Below, one piece after another: positions 33,977 to 42,647 of a stretch of 64,000 nt of DNA. Origin of the DNA: Hyphobacterium sp. CCMP332 (GTDB taxonomy: Bacteria > Pseudomonadota > Alphaproteobacteria > Caulobacterales > Maricaulaceae). Every line of letters begins with the position of its first letter. Position 1 is the first letter of the stretch. A program made the position numbers and the translations under genes. The notes under the pieces were generated by a model that was not told the origin of the DNA, did not search any database, and worked only from the letters and a program-made list of their open reading frames with translations. The stretch is from assembly GCF_014323565.1 (NCBI RefSeq), contig NZ_CP058669.1, positions 434,001-498,000 on the forward strand. Reading direction: 5' to 3'.

Positions 33977-34357
33977 ATGGATCAAGACGGCGCACTGGTT
34001 TGGACTGGAAAAGGACGGGTACAGGCCGCTATGTCAGCCGATAGTCTACACTTGCGCGTCGACGCGCTTACCTCGCAATCGAAGCGGTTCAAAACCCTGA
34101 TTGGCGAGTTTTTTCGTACAGAATTCAAACGCGTCCGTCCGAAATACGGCCCCTATGAAGTCGAGATCCGTATCGAGCGCACCGAAAACAGCCCGGTCCA
34201 TGATGTCGACAATGTCGCCAAGGCCGTGCTCGACGCGCTGACGGGCTGTGTCTTCCATGATGACAGCCAGGTTGAAAAGCTGATGGTCGAAAAAGTCCTG
34301 TCCGACCGCGCCCGTGTGAAGGTGAGGGCGCGTCCGCTCAATCGCGACGCGGCCTAA
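33977..34357 (+). CDS. RusA-like Holliday junction resolvase family protein
   Basis: 126 aa. The conserved part HDVDNVAKAVLDALTGCVFHDDSQVEKL matches the RusA motif (D-x-D-N-x-x-K-x-x-x-D-x-L followed by DDSQ), with the metal-binding aspartates present. RusA resolves four-way DNA junctions and is often phage-derived, but no phage genes surround this copy. Met 19 (34031) is an alternative start. It is divergent from fumC and ends on the same four bases (CTAA) as the MFS gene. Confidence 0.72.
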   Translation: MDQDGALVWTGKGRVQAAMSADSLHLRVDALTSQSKRFKTLIGEFFRTEFKRVRPKYGPYEVEIRIERTENSPVHDVDNVAKAVLDALTGCVFHDDSQVEKLMVEKVLSDRARVKVRARPLNRDAA

Positions 34358-35544
34358 CGCCGTCCTCCAGCGAGTTTCACAGCCTCCGGCCTTTGCCGCA
34401 ACCGCCACATAGCCCAGACGCCAAGCATTGGGCCAATCGCCAGCGGAATGAAGGCATAGGTCCAGCCTGCAAAGCCGATCCACCGCGGCAGAAGCTGCAC
34501 GATGATGGCCGTCAGGGCAAAGCCGGTGGCGGTCTGGATTGTCAGAAGCGTCCCGATCTTTTCGGGCGGACCAAGCTCGGTGATGGCGGCTGAAAACTGG
34601 GCGCTGTCGGCGATGACGCTGATCCCCCAGATCAGCAATACCGGCACCAGCAACCAGACCGGCGCCCCGAACAGAAATCCGGATATCAGTGCGCAGAAGC
34701 CGCTGACGCTCATCGCCGCCATAGTTATGGTGGTTCGCCCAAAACGGTCCGCGGCCCACCCGGCAAACAGACATCCGCCAGCACCAATCGCCACGACGCT
34801 GAATGCCGTCAGATCGGCCGCCACTGCATTCGAGCCATAATAGGCGTGCAGAAATACGGGCACCCAAGCCCACATGGCATAGAGCTCCCACATATGTCCG
34901 AGATAGCCGAAATTGGCATAGCGCAGCGCCGGGTCGCGAAAGGCCAGAAAGGCCGCGCCGGGGTCAAAACGGAGACCGGGCCTGAATGCCGGACCGGCGC
35001 GGGCAAAGCCGATAAGTAGCGCCGCGAGGCCCGCAGCAATCGTGCTGAACAGGAAAGGCGTTTGCCAGCCCAAGCCCATATCAAACAGATTGAAGGCAAA
35101 GGGTGTCGCCGAGCCGAGCGTCAGCGCCCCGACCAGCAGGCCAACTAGCAGCCCGGCATCGCCTTTCGCCCAGCTGGCCGCCAGCTTCATGCCAACCGGA
35201 TAGACCAGGGCAAGCGATGAGCCGGTCACAGCGCGCATCGCGATCATGGCCATACTGCCGGGCTCGGTCAGCATTGCTATGGCATTAGCTGCGCCCGCGA
35301 GCAGCGCTCCGGCCATGAAGACCCGCCGGGGGTCAAAACGATCAGCAAGGCCGAGAATAGCGCTGGTCAGCGCCCCGACTACAAAGCCGACCTGGACCGA
35401 AGAGGTTAGGGCGGCCTGAGCCGCGCTGCCGATATCTGCCGCAGTATTCAGTGCGGGCAGGGCGGCCGTCCCGGCAAACCAGACGGATAATGCCAGCACC
35501 TGCGACAGTGTAATCAGCGTAATTGAAACGGCTTTAGAGGCCAC
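34354..35544 (-). CDS. MFS transporter
   Basis: 396 aa with about twelve hydrophobic segments and the loop ILGLADRFDPRRVF in place of the classical MFS GxLaDrxGrR motif, repeated in the second half as GWAADRFGRTTI. Substrate unknown. It overlaps the upstream thioesterase gene by 11 bases, suggesting a shared transcript with that gene and sspB. Confidence 0.85.
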   Translation of the reverse strand: MASKAVSITLITLSQVLALSVWFAGTAALPALNTAADIGSAAQAALTSSVQVGFVVGALTSAILGLADRFDPRRVFMAGALLAGAANAIAMLTEPGSMAMIAMRAVTGSSLALVYPVGMKLAASWAKGDAGLLVGLLVGALTLGSATPFAFNLFDMGLGWQTPFLFSTIAAGLAALLIGFARAGPAFRPGLRFDPGAAFLAFRDPALRYANFGYLGHMWELYAMWAWVPVFLHAYYGSNAVAADLTAFSVVAIGAGGCLFAGWAADRFGRTTITMAAMSVSGFCALISGFLFGAPVWLLVPVLLIWGISVIADSAQFSAAITELGPPEKIGTLLTIQTATGFALTAIIVQLLPRWIGFAGWTYAFIPLAIGPMLGVWAMWRLRQRPEAVKLAGGRR

Positions 35545-36010
35545 GTTCTTTCCGGATGCGCTTCACTTCCTCATGCGATTTGTGAAAGCAGGTCGCGCTG
35601 GACTTGGTCAAGAGTTTACCGTCGGCATCCCACAGCCAGCCTTCGGTGAAGAAGAATTGCTTGCCCTTCTTGATGACCTGACCACGGCAACGCAGCTTGC
35701 CCGGCCAGACCGGAGAGATGAAGCTGGTCTTCATTTCCAGCGTCGGCACCACGCCGTCAAATCCTGCCACGGTGACTGCGGCCAGCGACATCGTGTCATC
35801 CAGCATGGCGGTGACCATGCCGCCTTGCACGGCGCCCGTCGGGCTGCAGACGCGCAAGTCGGGCTCCCACTGGGCGTCGAACCACATGTCCTCGGAATTC
35901 AGATCAATGAATTTGAAGCCCAGCAGCTTGGAGTATTCAAGCTGGGTCGGAACTTCGGTGAAAAACCGGCGAATGGTCGCCTCATCCCAGGGCGGTGTGG
36001 GATATTTCAT
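35534..36010 (-). CDS. PaaI-family hotdog thioesterase
   Basis: 158 aa. The hotdog helix PTGAVQGGMVTAMLDDTMSLAA matches the HGG-type motif of PaaI/YbgC-like acyl-CoA thioesterases, here with Gln in place of His before GG. The acyl substrate is unknown. Its ATG overlaps the sspB stop by one base (TAATG). Confidence 0.85.
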   Translation of the reverse strand: MKYPTPPWDEATIRRFFTEVPTQLEYSKLLGFKFIDLNSEDMWFDAQWEPDLRVCSPTGAVQGGMVTAMLDDTMSLAAVTVAGFDGVVPTLEMKTSFISPVWPGKLRCRGQVIKKGKQFFFTEGWLWDADGKLLTKSSATCFHKSHEEVKRIRKERGL

Positions 36011-36546
36011 TACTTCTTGCGGAAGCTGTCGAGACTGACAACCTGCGCGCCATCACCATTGGTCGCCGCAATTTCCGCCGGCGTGGCAGCCCCGGATTTT
36101 TTCGCCTTTGGTTTTTTCTTGGCCGCAGTTTTGAGCTTGGCGGGCTCCTTGGCCGGCTGATCTTCCGCCGCATCGCCCGCTTCCCGCATCAGCGGTTCAA
36201 ACTGCAGATGGAAGCCGACGGACGGATCGTGGAACCGATTGACCGCGGAATACGGGACTTTCATGTATTTCGGGACACCGCCGAATTTCAGCGTGACCTC
36301 GAAATAATCCTCTTCCGGGTGAAGGTCCCAGAACTGATGCTCCAGAACGATTGTCATCTCTTCCGGATAGCGTTCGCGAAGGCTTTCATCGATATCGACG
36401 CCAGCCCCTTCGGTCTTGAAACTGATATAAAAGTGGTGAGCCCCCGGCAGACCTTTGGGTCCGGCGGCGCGAATCAAAGCTTCGCGGATGACGCCTCTCA
36501 ATGCTTCCTGCGCCATCAGATCGTAGCGCATTAGATCAGTCGCCAC
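36010..36546 (-). CDS. sspB: ClpXP adaptor protein SspB (alphaproteobacterial type)
   Basis: Delivers ssrA-tagged proteins to ClpXP. It has 178 aa from a GTG at 36546 with an AAGGGGGAG ribosome-binding site six bases upstream, which settles the start; the long upstream frame is not needed. The substrate-binding beta domain spans about residues 1-120 (HHFYISFKTEGAGVDI, YPEEMTIVLEHQFWDL). A lysine/alanine-rich linker follows, then a C-terminal tail, GAQVVSLDSFRKK, resembling the ClpX-binding module. The tmRNA gene for its tag is 2.7 kb away. Confidence 0.9.
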   Translation of the reverse strand: MATDLMRYDLMAQEALRGVIREALIRAAGPKGLPGAHHFYISFKTEGAGVDIDESLRERYPEEMTIVLEHQFWDLHPEEDYFEVTLKFGGVPKYMKVPYSAVNRFHDPSVGFHLQFEPLMREAGDAAEDQPAKEPAKLKTAAKKKPKAKKSGAATPAEIAATNGDGAQVVSLDSFRKK

Positions 36547-36681
36547 GATGAACTCCCCCTTGATCAACTGCGCCAAAAGTAGCCAAGCCGGGCGGGTCGT
36601 CAACGATGTCTGGATTGTCGCACTGCTATTTTTTCGCGATGCGCTAGATTGTGCCACACTGCAAAAAAGGCGCGATTTCCC

Positions 36682-38037
36682 GTGACAGCCGAAACCGATT
36701 TCATTCCTCCGATGCCCGCGCGCCAGCGCAAACCTCTCGGTTTGCTTGGCACAGCACGGGTCTTGCGCCATTCGCCCGTCGAAATTCTCCCCCAGGAGGC
36801 GTTTCAGTTCACGCGGATTTCCGCGCCCTTTCTCGGCCGGACCGTACACACCCTGTCCGGCCCCGAGGAGATGAAGGCGGTGTTGCAGGATGATCCGGAG
36901 GCCTGGCGCAAGTCTCCGCTGATCCAGCGCATGCTGCGGCCCATACTGGGCGAAGCGATTTTGACCGCGCATGGCGATTGGTGGAAGACACAGCGAAAGG
37001 CGATGCAGCCCGGATTTGTCCGCCAGCGCATCATGAATCTGGTGCCGGCCATGTCGGACGCAGCGGCCTTTGCGGCGAAATCCATTGCTGATCAGCCTGC
37101 CGGAACGGACATTACCCCGGCGCTCAATCGCGCTGCCCTGAGCGTCATCGAGCGCGCCCTGTTTACCGAAGCCAATGATTTTGATCGGGGACAGATCCGG
37201 TCCGCCATCGAACTGGTCTTTTCCGAAACCGGCCGCACGCGATTTACCGACCTCCTGCCTTTACCGGAAACCACGCCGCGTATTCTCGGGCCCAAGGCAC
37301 TGAAAGCCCGGAAAACATTGCGCGCTGCGGTGAGTGCGGAAATCACCGCCCGGCGGCAATCCGGGACGACGCGGGAAGACCTGCTCCAGCTGATGCTCGA
37401 AGCGCAGACAGAAGCGGGAGAGGCGGCCCTGTCTGACATTGATGTCCGCGATAATGTTCTCAGCCTCGTCATTGCCGGGCACGAAACCACGGCCATCGCC
37501 ATTGGATGGGCGCTCTACATTCTTGCCTGCCGGCCGGACTGGCAGGACAGGGTGCGGGCCGAAGCCGCCGCTGTGTCCAGCGGTGCCTTTGCGGCGGACG
37601 ATGTGGCCCGTCTCGTCTTCACACGTCAGATTATTGACGAGACCCTGCGCCTTTATCCGCCCGCGCCATTGGTCGGGCGTCAGGCCATCCGCGATACGCA
37701 AATTTGCGAGCGCTCGGTGAAGAAGGGCGATGTTGCCATCATCGCGTTTTACGCACTGCACCGCCATCATCGCTATTGGGAAAGGGCGGACGTGTTTGAT
37801 CCCGAACGGTTCAATCGCGAAAACCGGCCATCAGATCCATGGGTGTTCAAGCCCTTCGGTGGTGGGCCTCGCGCCTGTGTGGGTTCGGTCTTCGCGCTCA
37901 CCGAAGCCGTTGTCATTCTGGCGACCCTGGTCCGCGATCTGGAATTCAGCGTGCCCGGCGGATTCGTACCGCGCCCGGTCATGACGGTGACGCTGCGCCC
38001 GGAAGAGGGTCTGCCACTGGTTGTGAAGCGGGTTTAA
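36682..38037 (+). CDS. Cytochrome P450
   Basis: 451 aa haem monooxygenase. The I-helix oxygen-activation motif AGHETTA, the ExxR motif ETLR, and the haem-binding loop FKPFGGGPRACVGSVFA with the axial cysteine are all intact. There is no membrane anchor, so it is a soluble bacterial type. No ferredoxin or reductase gene is adjacent, and the substrate is unknown. The start is GTG 36682 with AAGG upstream; ATG 36649 is an alternative. Confidence 0.92.
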   Translation: MTAETDFIPPMPARQRKPLGLLGTARVLRHSPVEILPQEAFQFTRISAPFLGRTVHTLSGPEEMKAVLQDDPEAWRKSPLIQRMLRPILGEAILTAHGDWWKTQRKAMQPGFVRQRIMNLVPAMSDAAAFAAKSIADQPAGTDITPALNRAALSVIERALFTEANDFDRGQIRSAIELVFSETGRTRFTDLLPLPETTPRILGPKALKARKTLRAAVSAEITARRQSGTTREDLLQLMLEAQTEAGEAALSDIDVRDNVLSLVIAGHETTAIAIGWALYILACRPDWQDRVRAEAAAVSSGAFAADDVARLVFTRQIIDETLRLYPPAPLVGRQAIRDTQICERSVKKGDVAIIAFYALHRHHRYWERADVFDPERFNRENRPSDPWVFKPFGGGPRACVGSVFALTEAVVILATLVRDLEFSVPGGFVPRPVMTVTLRPEEGLPLVVKRV

Positions 38038-38102
38038 CAGGCCGTCCTTCGGGGCTTACTTCGTGGGCATGTCAGCCTCGCGCCAAGCCGAACGCCGCCA
38101 CT

Positions 38103-39170
38103 TCACGATTCCTGCTCGACACTGTCCGGGTCGATCCCGATGGCCTGCATGCGATCACGCCACCGTTCGCGGGCGAGCGCCTGCATATCGTCCACGCGAT
38201 CGAGCTCATCGGTGATCTCGAGTCCGATCAGGGTCTCGACCACATCCTCCAGCGTGACGAGCCCCTGCAGGGTGCCGAACTCGTCAATGACCAGACCGAT
38301 ATGGCTTTTTTCGTGCATCAGCCGGTCGAATGTCGCCGATGCGGTGGTGGTGTCAGCCAGCACCAGGAAGTCGCGTCGGAAATCATTCAGTGTGGTTGCA
38401 AATTCGTCCCGCGCCTGCGCCACAAGCAGGTCGGTCTTCAGCACATAGCCGGTGATATCGTCGAGGCTCTTGTCAAAGACGGGAATACGCGAAAAGGGAT
38501 TGTCCGAGTACTTCGCGAAAAAATCCTGCACCGTCATGCCCGCGCCGACGGTAAAAATCACCGGTCGCGGCGTCATGATGTCCCGCACCGACAGCTTGCG
38601 CAGGTGCAGGAGATTGGTGACAATATTGAATTCCTTGCTTTCCAGCGCGCCTTCCTCGGCCCCGATCGCGGCCATCGCCGACAACTCGTCCCGGCTGAAG
38701 GTATGCGCGCCTGCGCCGGACGGCGACAAGAGCCGGGTCAGCCGCTCTGACATCCACACAAAGGGGAAGAGCAATCGCGTCAGCGCACGGATGAGGATCG
38801 CCATCGTCGGCGCAAGCGCCTTCCAGTGGGTCGCGCCGAGTGTTTTGGGGATAATCTCGGACAACACCAGGATCAGCAGCGTCAGCACCGCCGATGTGAC
38901 GCCGAGCGAATTGCTGCCGAAGACAATGGCAGCCTGCGCCCCGACACCGGCGGCACCGACCGTGTGGGCGATCGTGTTGGCCGTCAGGATGGCGGCCAGC
39001 GGACGGTCCAGATTTTCGCGGATTTCCGACAGGGCGCGCGAGCCCGTACCGCCCTTCTTGGCCAGCGCCGCCACGTAGGACGGGCGGACCGACAACAGCA
39101 CGGCTTCGGCCATGGAACAGAAAAAGGAGACGACCAGCGCCAGCAGGAGATAGAAAATCAGGAGTGTCAT
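38103..39170 (-). CDS. CNNM/CorC-type protein (DUF21 plus CBS pair)
   Basis: 355 aa. The N-terminal DUF21 membrane domain has about four hydrophobic segments beginning LLIFYLLLALVVSFFCSMAEAVLLS, then a CBS pair with VRDIMTPRPVIFTV and GLVIDEFGTLQGLVTLEDVVETLIG. Members are linked to Mg2+ or Co2+ transport. The CorC_HlyC domain usually following the CBS pair is missing, so this is a short form. The start at 39170 puts the first membrane segment at the N-terminus. Confidence 0.88.
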   Translation of the reverse strand: MTLLIFYLLLALVVSFFCSMAEAVLLSVRPSYVAALAKKGGTGSRALSEIRENLDRPLAAILTANTIAHTVGAAGVGAQAAIVFGSNSLGVTSAVLTLLILVLSEIIPKTLGATHWKALAPTMAILIRALTRLLFPFVWMSERLTRLLSPSGAGAHTFSRDELSAMAAIGAEEGALESKEFNIVTNLLHLRKLSVRDIMTPRPVIFTVGAGMTVQDFFAKYSDNPFSRIPVFDKSLDDITGYVLKTDLLVAQARDEFATTLNDFRRDFLVLADTTTASATFDRLMHEKSHIGLVIDEFGTLQGLVTLEDVVETLIGLEITDELDRVDDMQALARERWRDRMQAIGIDPDSVEQES

Positions 39171-39282
39171 GAGCCTCGCCAGATCCGCGGAATTGAACCG
39201 GCGCATCGCCGGAGCGTTGAATGGAAAACAGGTATAGCGGCGGTCCGGGCGCATGTCTGCCCGGCCCGGTGAAGTGGTATGA

Positions 39283-39324
39283 ATAAAAGAAGGAAAGTGG
39301 AGGCTTCTGTTGCCAGGCGCCTCC
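39283..39324 (-). terminator. Rho-independent terminator of ssrA
   Basis: On the minus strand GGAGGC (39324-39319) pairs with GCCTCC (39304-39299) across a 14-base loop, followed by a pyrimidine-rich, T-rich stretch (ACTTTCCTTCTTTTATTC). The placement fits the 3' end of the tmRNA coding piece. Confidence 0.65.
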
Positions 39325-39620
39325 GGACCCCGCCTGAGCTTGCTATGGGCTCAGGACTTTAAAGCGAGATACTCGCACCGCATTACGCGGCGAGAGCGAC
39401 CTCTTCAGCATAGTTGTCGTTTGCAACTACTAAAACGGGCATTTAACGGTACCCACGCGAACGAAAGTTACGTCTTTAGCTGCCTGTCGATCCTGATCAG
39501 CCCCGTAAATCCGGCACGTTAGCGAAGTGCCGGGAGAAATTGGTGGAGCTGCCGGGAATCGCACCCGGGTCCAGTTCAGTTATTACACGCACCATTTATC
39601 GTCATAGTCGGCGAACCGAC
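39299..39620 (-). ncRNA. ssrA: Two-piece (circularly permuted) tmRNA
   Basis: Rescues stalled ribosomes and adds a degradation tag. Read on the minus strand, the acceptor piece comes first: it starts near 39620 with a hairpin GTCGG-TTCG-CCGAC and ends with a T-arm and acceptor ...GATTCCCGGCAGCTCCACCA at 39541. A spacer of about 36 bases (39540-39505) with a CCGGCAC/GTGCCGG hairpin follows and is presumably removed. The coding piece starts near 39504 with GGGGCTGATCAGGATCGACA. The tag reading frame (39424-39383) encodes ANDNYAEEVALAA then TAA, starting at resume codon GCA. This permuted order is characteristic of alphaproteobacteria. Exact processed ends are estimates. Confidence 0.92.
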
Positions 39621-39626
39621 AAAGCC

Positions 39627-39655
39627 AATATAGGCATGATTGGCGTGAATTTGAA
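39627..39655 (-). promoter_or_regulatory. Predicted sigma-70-type promoter of ssrA
   Basis: On the minus strand TTCAAA (39655-39650), 17 bases, TATATT (39632-39627). The predicted start falls a few bases later, at the UUCG-loop hairpin that begins the acceptor piece. Confidence 0.5.
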
Positions 39656-39675
39656 GTGAAAGACTCCGGATTTCC

Positions 39676-40584
39676 CTAAAGCGAGCCCAGCAGGATGAGG
39701 CCCATGGCAACGAAGACCGCCCCGGTAACATATCCAAGAAGGATGGGAATGGCACGCAGGCTGGCCCCGATCCAGCTGGAACCATAAAACCCGCGATCGA
39801 ATAAAAGAAATCCCGTCAACATTGAAAGAAGCGCAGTGATCGCCAGCCCTATTGCGCCCCACAGCGGCAGGCCGGGAATATAAATCCCGAGGAAGATAAA
39901 GCCGGCAAAGGGCAGCAGAAGCGCTGCATGGAAATAGAGGGCGTGGACGGCATGTTCGATAATCGGCCGCCGGGGATGGAAGAGTCCTGACAGCAGCGCG
40001 AAGACAAAAACCATCAGGATCATGGCCTGACTAGAGGATGCCGCCGCTTGTTGTTCGACCGCTTCCGGAGCGGTCATGGCGCGCAGAGCGAGGCGTTGAA
40101 TAGGCCCGGAAATATCCGCTTCGCGGGCTCCTTCCATGACAATTTCCTGTTCCTCCGGGGTCATGACGTGTGCTTCACCATCACGTCGGGGCTGGAACAT
40201 TGTGATGGTCAGATTTGGATCGCCGACATCATCGATCGTGCTGTCCACGGCAACAATCCGGACACCGGACGTCTCCATCAGAGCGAAGAATACCAGACTG
40301 ACAATCAGATAAAGCCGCAGTGGCGGGGTATGGCTCTGCCGCTTCCCGTCGATATAGGCGCGTGCAATTTTCCCCGGTCGGGCAAACAGCCGTCGGAAAG
40401 TCGTCAGCAATCGGCCATCCCAGTTCAGCACGCCGTCCATCGCTTCCGTCAGAAGCGTCAGGAAGGGGCGTTGAAGTTCGGAACGGGATTGCCCGCACTG
40501 CGCGCAATAATCGCCGCTGAGCGCTGCGCCGCAATTGGCGCAGGTTTCAGCCTCAGCCGGCATATCTGAATTTGAATCCGTCAT
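39676..40584 (-). CDS. DUF3667-type membrane protein with N-terminal zinc-ribbon
   Basis: 302 aa from the ATG at 40584 (an earlier TTG would add 11 residues). The N-terminus has a CxxC-N-CxxC zinc ribbon (CANCG...CAQCG), then the conserved DUF3667 segment LNWDGRLLTTFRRLFARPG with YIDGKRQSHTPPLRLY, and about five hydrophobic segments. Function unknown for the family. Its 3' end lies 56 bases upstream of the ssrA acceptor piece on the same strand. Confidence 0.85.
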   Translation of the reverse strand: MTDSNSDMPAEAETCANCGAALSGDYCAQCGQSRSELQRPFLTLLTEAMDGVLNWDGRLLTTFRRLFARPGKIARAYIDGKRQSHTPPLRLYLIVSLVFFALMETSGVRIVAVDSTIDDVGDPNLTITMFQPRRDGEAHVMTPEEQEIVMEGAREADISGPIQRLALRAMTAPEAVEQQAAASSSQAMILMVFVFALLSGLFHPRRPIIEHAVHALYFHAALLLPFAGFIFLGIYIPGLPLWGAIGLAITALLSMLTGFLLFDRGFYGSSWIGASLRAIPILLGYVTGAVFVAMGLILLGSL

Positions 40585-40641
40585 CCCGGCAGGCAGGATA
40601 GCCTGCCCGCCGGTCAATGACGAGAGACTCGTGCGATGGGT

Positions 40642-41022
40642 CTAGGACGGCGCACCGGTCATGCAGAAGACGTTCAGCTTGTTGCCGTCCGGATCGCGGA
40701 AATAACCGGCATAGAACCAGTCGCCGCGCGCGCCGGCCGGGCCTTCATCCGTGGCACCCAGCTCGATGGCCAGCTTGTAGATTTCATCGACCTGCGCAGG
40801 GCTGTCGGCCTGCAAGGCCGCCATGACGCCATTGCCGACGGTAGCCGGTTTGCCATCGAAGGGCCTGGTCAGGCCAATGCCGGCGCCGCCATTCGGCTTG
40901 CCCCAGGCGATGAAGGTGTCGGATTCCATCATGCGTCCGACACCCAGCGCGCCACACAGCTTGTCGTAGAATGCCGCACCCTTTTCAAGGTCGTTGGTTC
41001 CCAGTGTTACATAACCCAGCAT
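40642..41022 (-). CDS. VOC (glyoxalase/bleomycin-resistance fold) family protein
   Basis: 126 aa from the ATG at 41022, which has GAGGGAA eight bases upstream. It starts MLGYVTLGTNDLEKGAAFYDKL and has the typical GYFRDPDGNKLNVF C-terminal motif. Compared with glyoxalase I several metal ligands are not obvious. Substrate unknown. Confidence 0.85.
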   Translation of the reverse strand: MLGYVTLGTNDLEKGAAFYDKLCGALGVGRMMESDTFIAWGKPNGGAGIGLTRPFDGKPATVGNGVMAALQADSPAQVDEIYKLAIELGATDEGPAGARGDWFYAGYFRDPDGNKLNVFCMTGAPS

Positions 41023-41105
41023 TTGAATGTTCCCTCTATGTTCTGATGATCCCAATCTATCGAAAACGGATCGGCTTGCAAGCGGAATTCGATGACGCGT
41101 TTGAG

Positions 41106-41558
41106 TCAGCCAGGCCGCGCCCGCATCTGGAAGCGGGACACGATTTCGACCAGTGCGACCGGCACAGCGTGACCGGCCAGCCCGACTGTCCACCAGATCG
41201 TCGCCCATTTCATCACAAAGGCACCCTCAGACAGGTTGATGGCCAGAAATACCACCATGCCCATCAGATAGCCGACGAGGTGAATCAGGAAAGACAGGCG
41301 CAAGCCGGCTGCCACTTCGGTATTGCGCTGCTGCACAATTTCGTCGGCCTCGGTTTCGGGATCAATGCACAGCGCAATCGCTTCGACATTGAACGCCGCG
41401 GCGATGGCCATGATCGTGTCACGCGAGGCCTGTTCGCCATTCTCGATACGCTGCACCGTGCGGATGCCGACACCGGCCAGCTCGGCCAGGTGTTCCTGCG
41501 ACCAGTGACGCTCCTCGCGCCAGCGTTTGATTTTTGCGGAGTCAGTTTTGAAAGCCAT
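41106..41558 (-). CDS. HTH transcriptional regulator with C-terminal membrane segments
   Basis: 150 aa. The N-terminal XRE-type helix-turn-helix (WREERHWSQEHLAELAGVGIRTVQRIENGEQ, about residues 11-42) is followed by a linker and two hydrophobic segments (LRLSFLIHLVGYLMGMVVFLA and ATIWWTVGLAGHAVPVALVE), like 2TM-domain proteins. It is probably a membrane-tethered regulator. The start is ATG 41558 with GAGGGAA upstream. Target unknown. The 234-base gap to thyA holds no gene I can support. Confidence 0.82.
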   Translation of the reverse strand: MAFKTDSAKIKRWREERHWSQEHLAELAGVGIRTVQRIENGEQASRDTIMAIAAAFNVEAIALCIDPETEADEIVQQRNTEVAAGLRLSFLIHLVGYLMGMVVFLAINLSEGAFVMKWATIWWTVGLAGHAVPVALVEIVSRFQMRARPG

Positions 41559-41792
41559 TTCATTTCCCTCGTTGTGGGTTTGTAATCGGAGGACGGCAAA
41601 AAGCCAAAATCCGCCTTCGCCCGCCACGCCAGCCGGGCGTCAGCGTCACGCCAGTCCCACGCCACGAGCCCGCCATTGAGGCCAATTCGGTCGCAACTGC
41701 AGGCGTCTGCGATAATCTGTGGATAGCCCGGCGATTCCGGGTGCGATCAATTCACGCGAATCGCTAGAGTATGGCCTCGAAAGGATCGCGCC

Positions 41793-42647
41793 ATGGCCAA
41801 TGCAGAAAGACTGGATGATTTCCGCCCCGACCGGTCCGGGGGATCGGACGTGGAATCGGCCTATCTGGATTTGCTGGAAGACATTCTGGAAAATGGCGAG
41901 CGTCAGGACGACCGCACCGGCGTCGGCACGCTCTCTGTCTTTGGCCGTCAATTGCGCTGTGATCTGTCCAAGGGCTTTCCGCTTCTGACCACCAAGAAGG
42001 TGCATTTCAAATCTATCGCCATCGAGCTGTTCTGGTTTTTGCGCGGCGATACCAATATCCGCTGGCTGCAGGATCGGGGCGTGAAGATCTGGGATGAGTG
42101 GGCGGACGAGAATGGCGATCTCGGCCCGGTCTATGGCAAGCAATGGCGCCGCTGGGAGGGCCCGGACGGCACCGAGATCGACCAGCTGGCCAACATGATC
42201 GAGCAGATCAAAAACAATCCGGCCTCCCGCCGCCTGATCGTCTCGGGATGGAACCCGGCCGATGTGCCCAACATGGCGCTGCCGCCCTGTCACACGCTCT
42301 ACCAGTTCAATGTTTCGAACGGGAAACTCTCCTGCCAGCTTTATCAGCGTTCCGCCGACATGTTCCTCGGCGTGCCGTTCAACATCGCCTCCTATGCGCT
42401 CTTGACCCATCTGGTGGCGCAGGTCTGTGACCTGGAAGTCGGCGACTATATCCACACCTTCGGCGATGCCCACATTTATACAAACCATATGGATCAGGTG
42501 AGGGAGCAACTCTCGCGCACGCCGCGCGCTTTGCCGAAACTGGCGCTGAACCCGGACAAGAAAGACCTCTTCGATTTCGAGTTCGAGGATGTCGCCATCG
42601 AGCATTATGATCCGCATCCCCGGATCGCGGCGCCGGTGGCGGTGTGA
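41793..42647 (+). CDS. thyA: Thymidylate synthase (ThyA)
   Basis: Makes dTMP from dUMP using methylene-tetrahydrofolate. It has 284 aa with an N-terminal extension of about 20 aa. Motifs: [30 protein letters not shown], the catalytic PPCHTLYQF cysteine, and [19 protein letters not shown]. The dihydrofolate produced is recycled by FolA, encoded two genes downstream. The stop overlaps the next gene's GTG start. Confidence 0.97.
   Translation: MANAERLDDFRPDRSGGSDVESAYLDLLEDILENGERQDDRTGVGTLSVFGRQLRCDLSKGFPLLTTKKVHFKSIAIELFWFLRGDTNIRWLQDRGVKIWDEWADENGDLGPVYGKQWRRWEGPDGTEIDQLANMIEQIKNNPASRRLIVSGWNPADVPNMALPPCHTLYQFNVSNGKLSCQLYQRSADMFLGVPFNIASYALLTHLVAQVCDLEVGDYIHTFGDAHIYTNHMDQVREQLSRTPRALPKLALNPDKKDLFDFEFEDVAIEHYDPHPRIAAPVAV

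Noticed and set aside
36547-36972. Upstream extension of the sspB frame (142 more codons)
   Set aside because: The GTG at 36546 has a near-perfect ribosome-binding site and the extension overlaps the divergent P450 gene.
40588-40607. GGCAGGC-N6-GCCTGCC hairpin as a terminator of the VOC gene
   Set aside because: No T-run follows it on the minus strand, and it lies next to the start of the DUF3667 gene; support is too weak.
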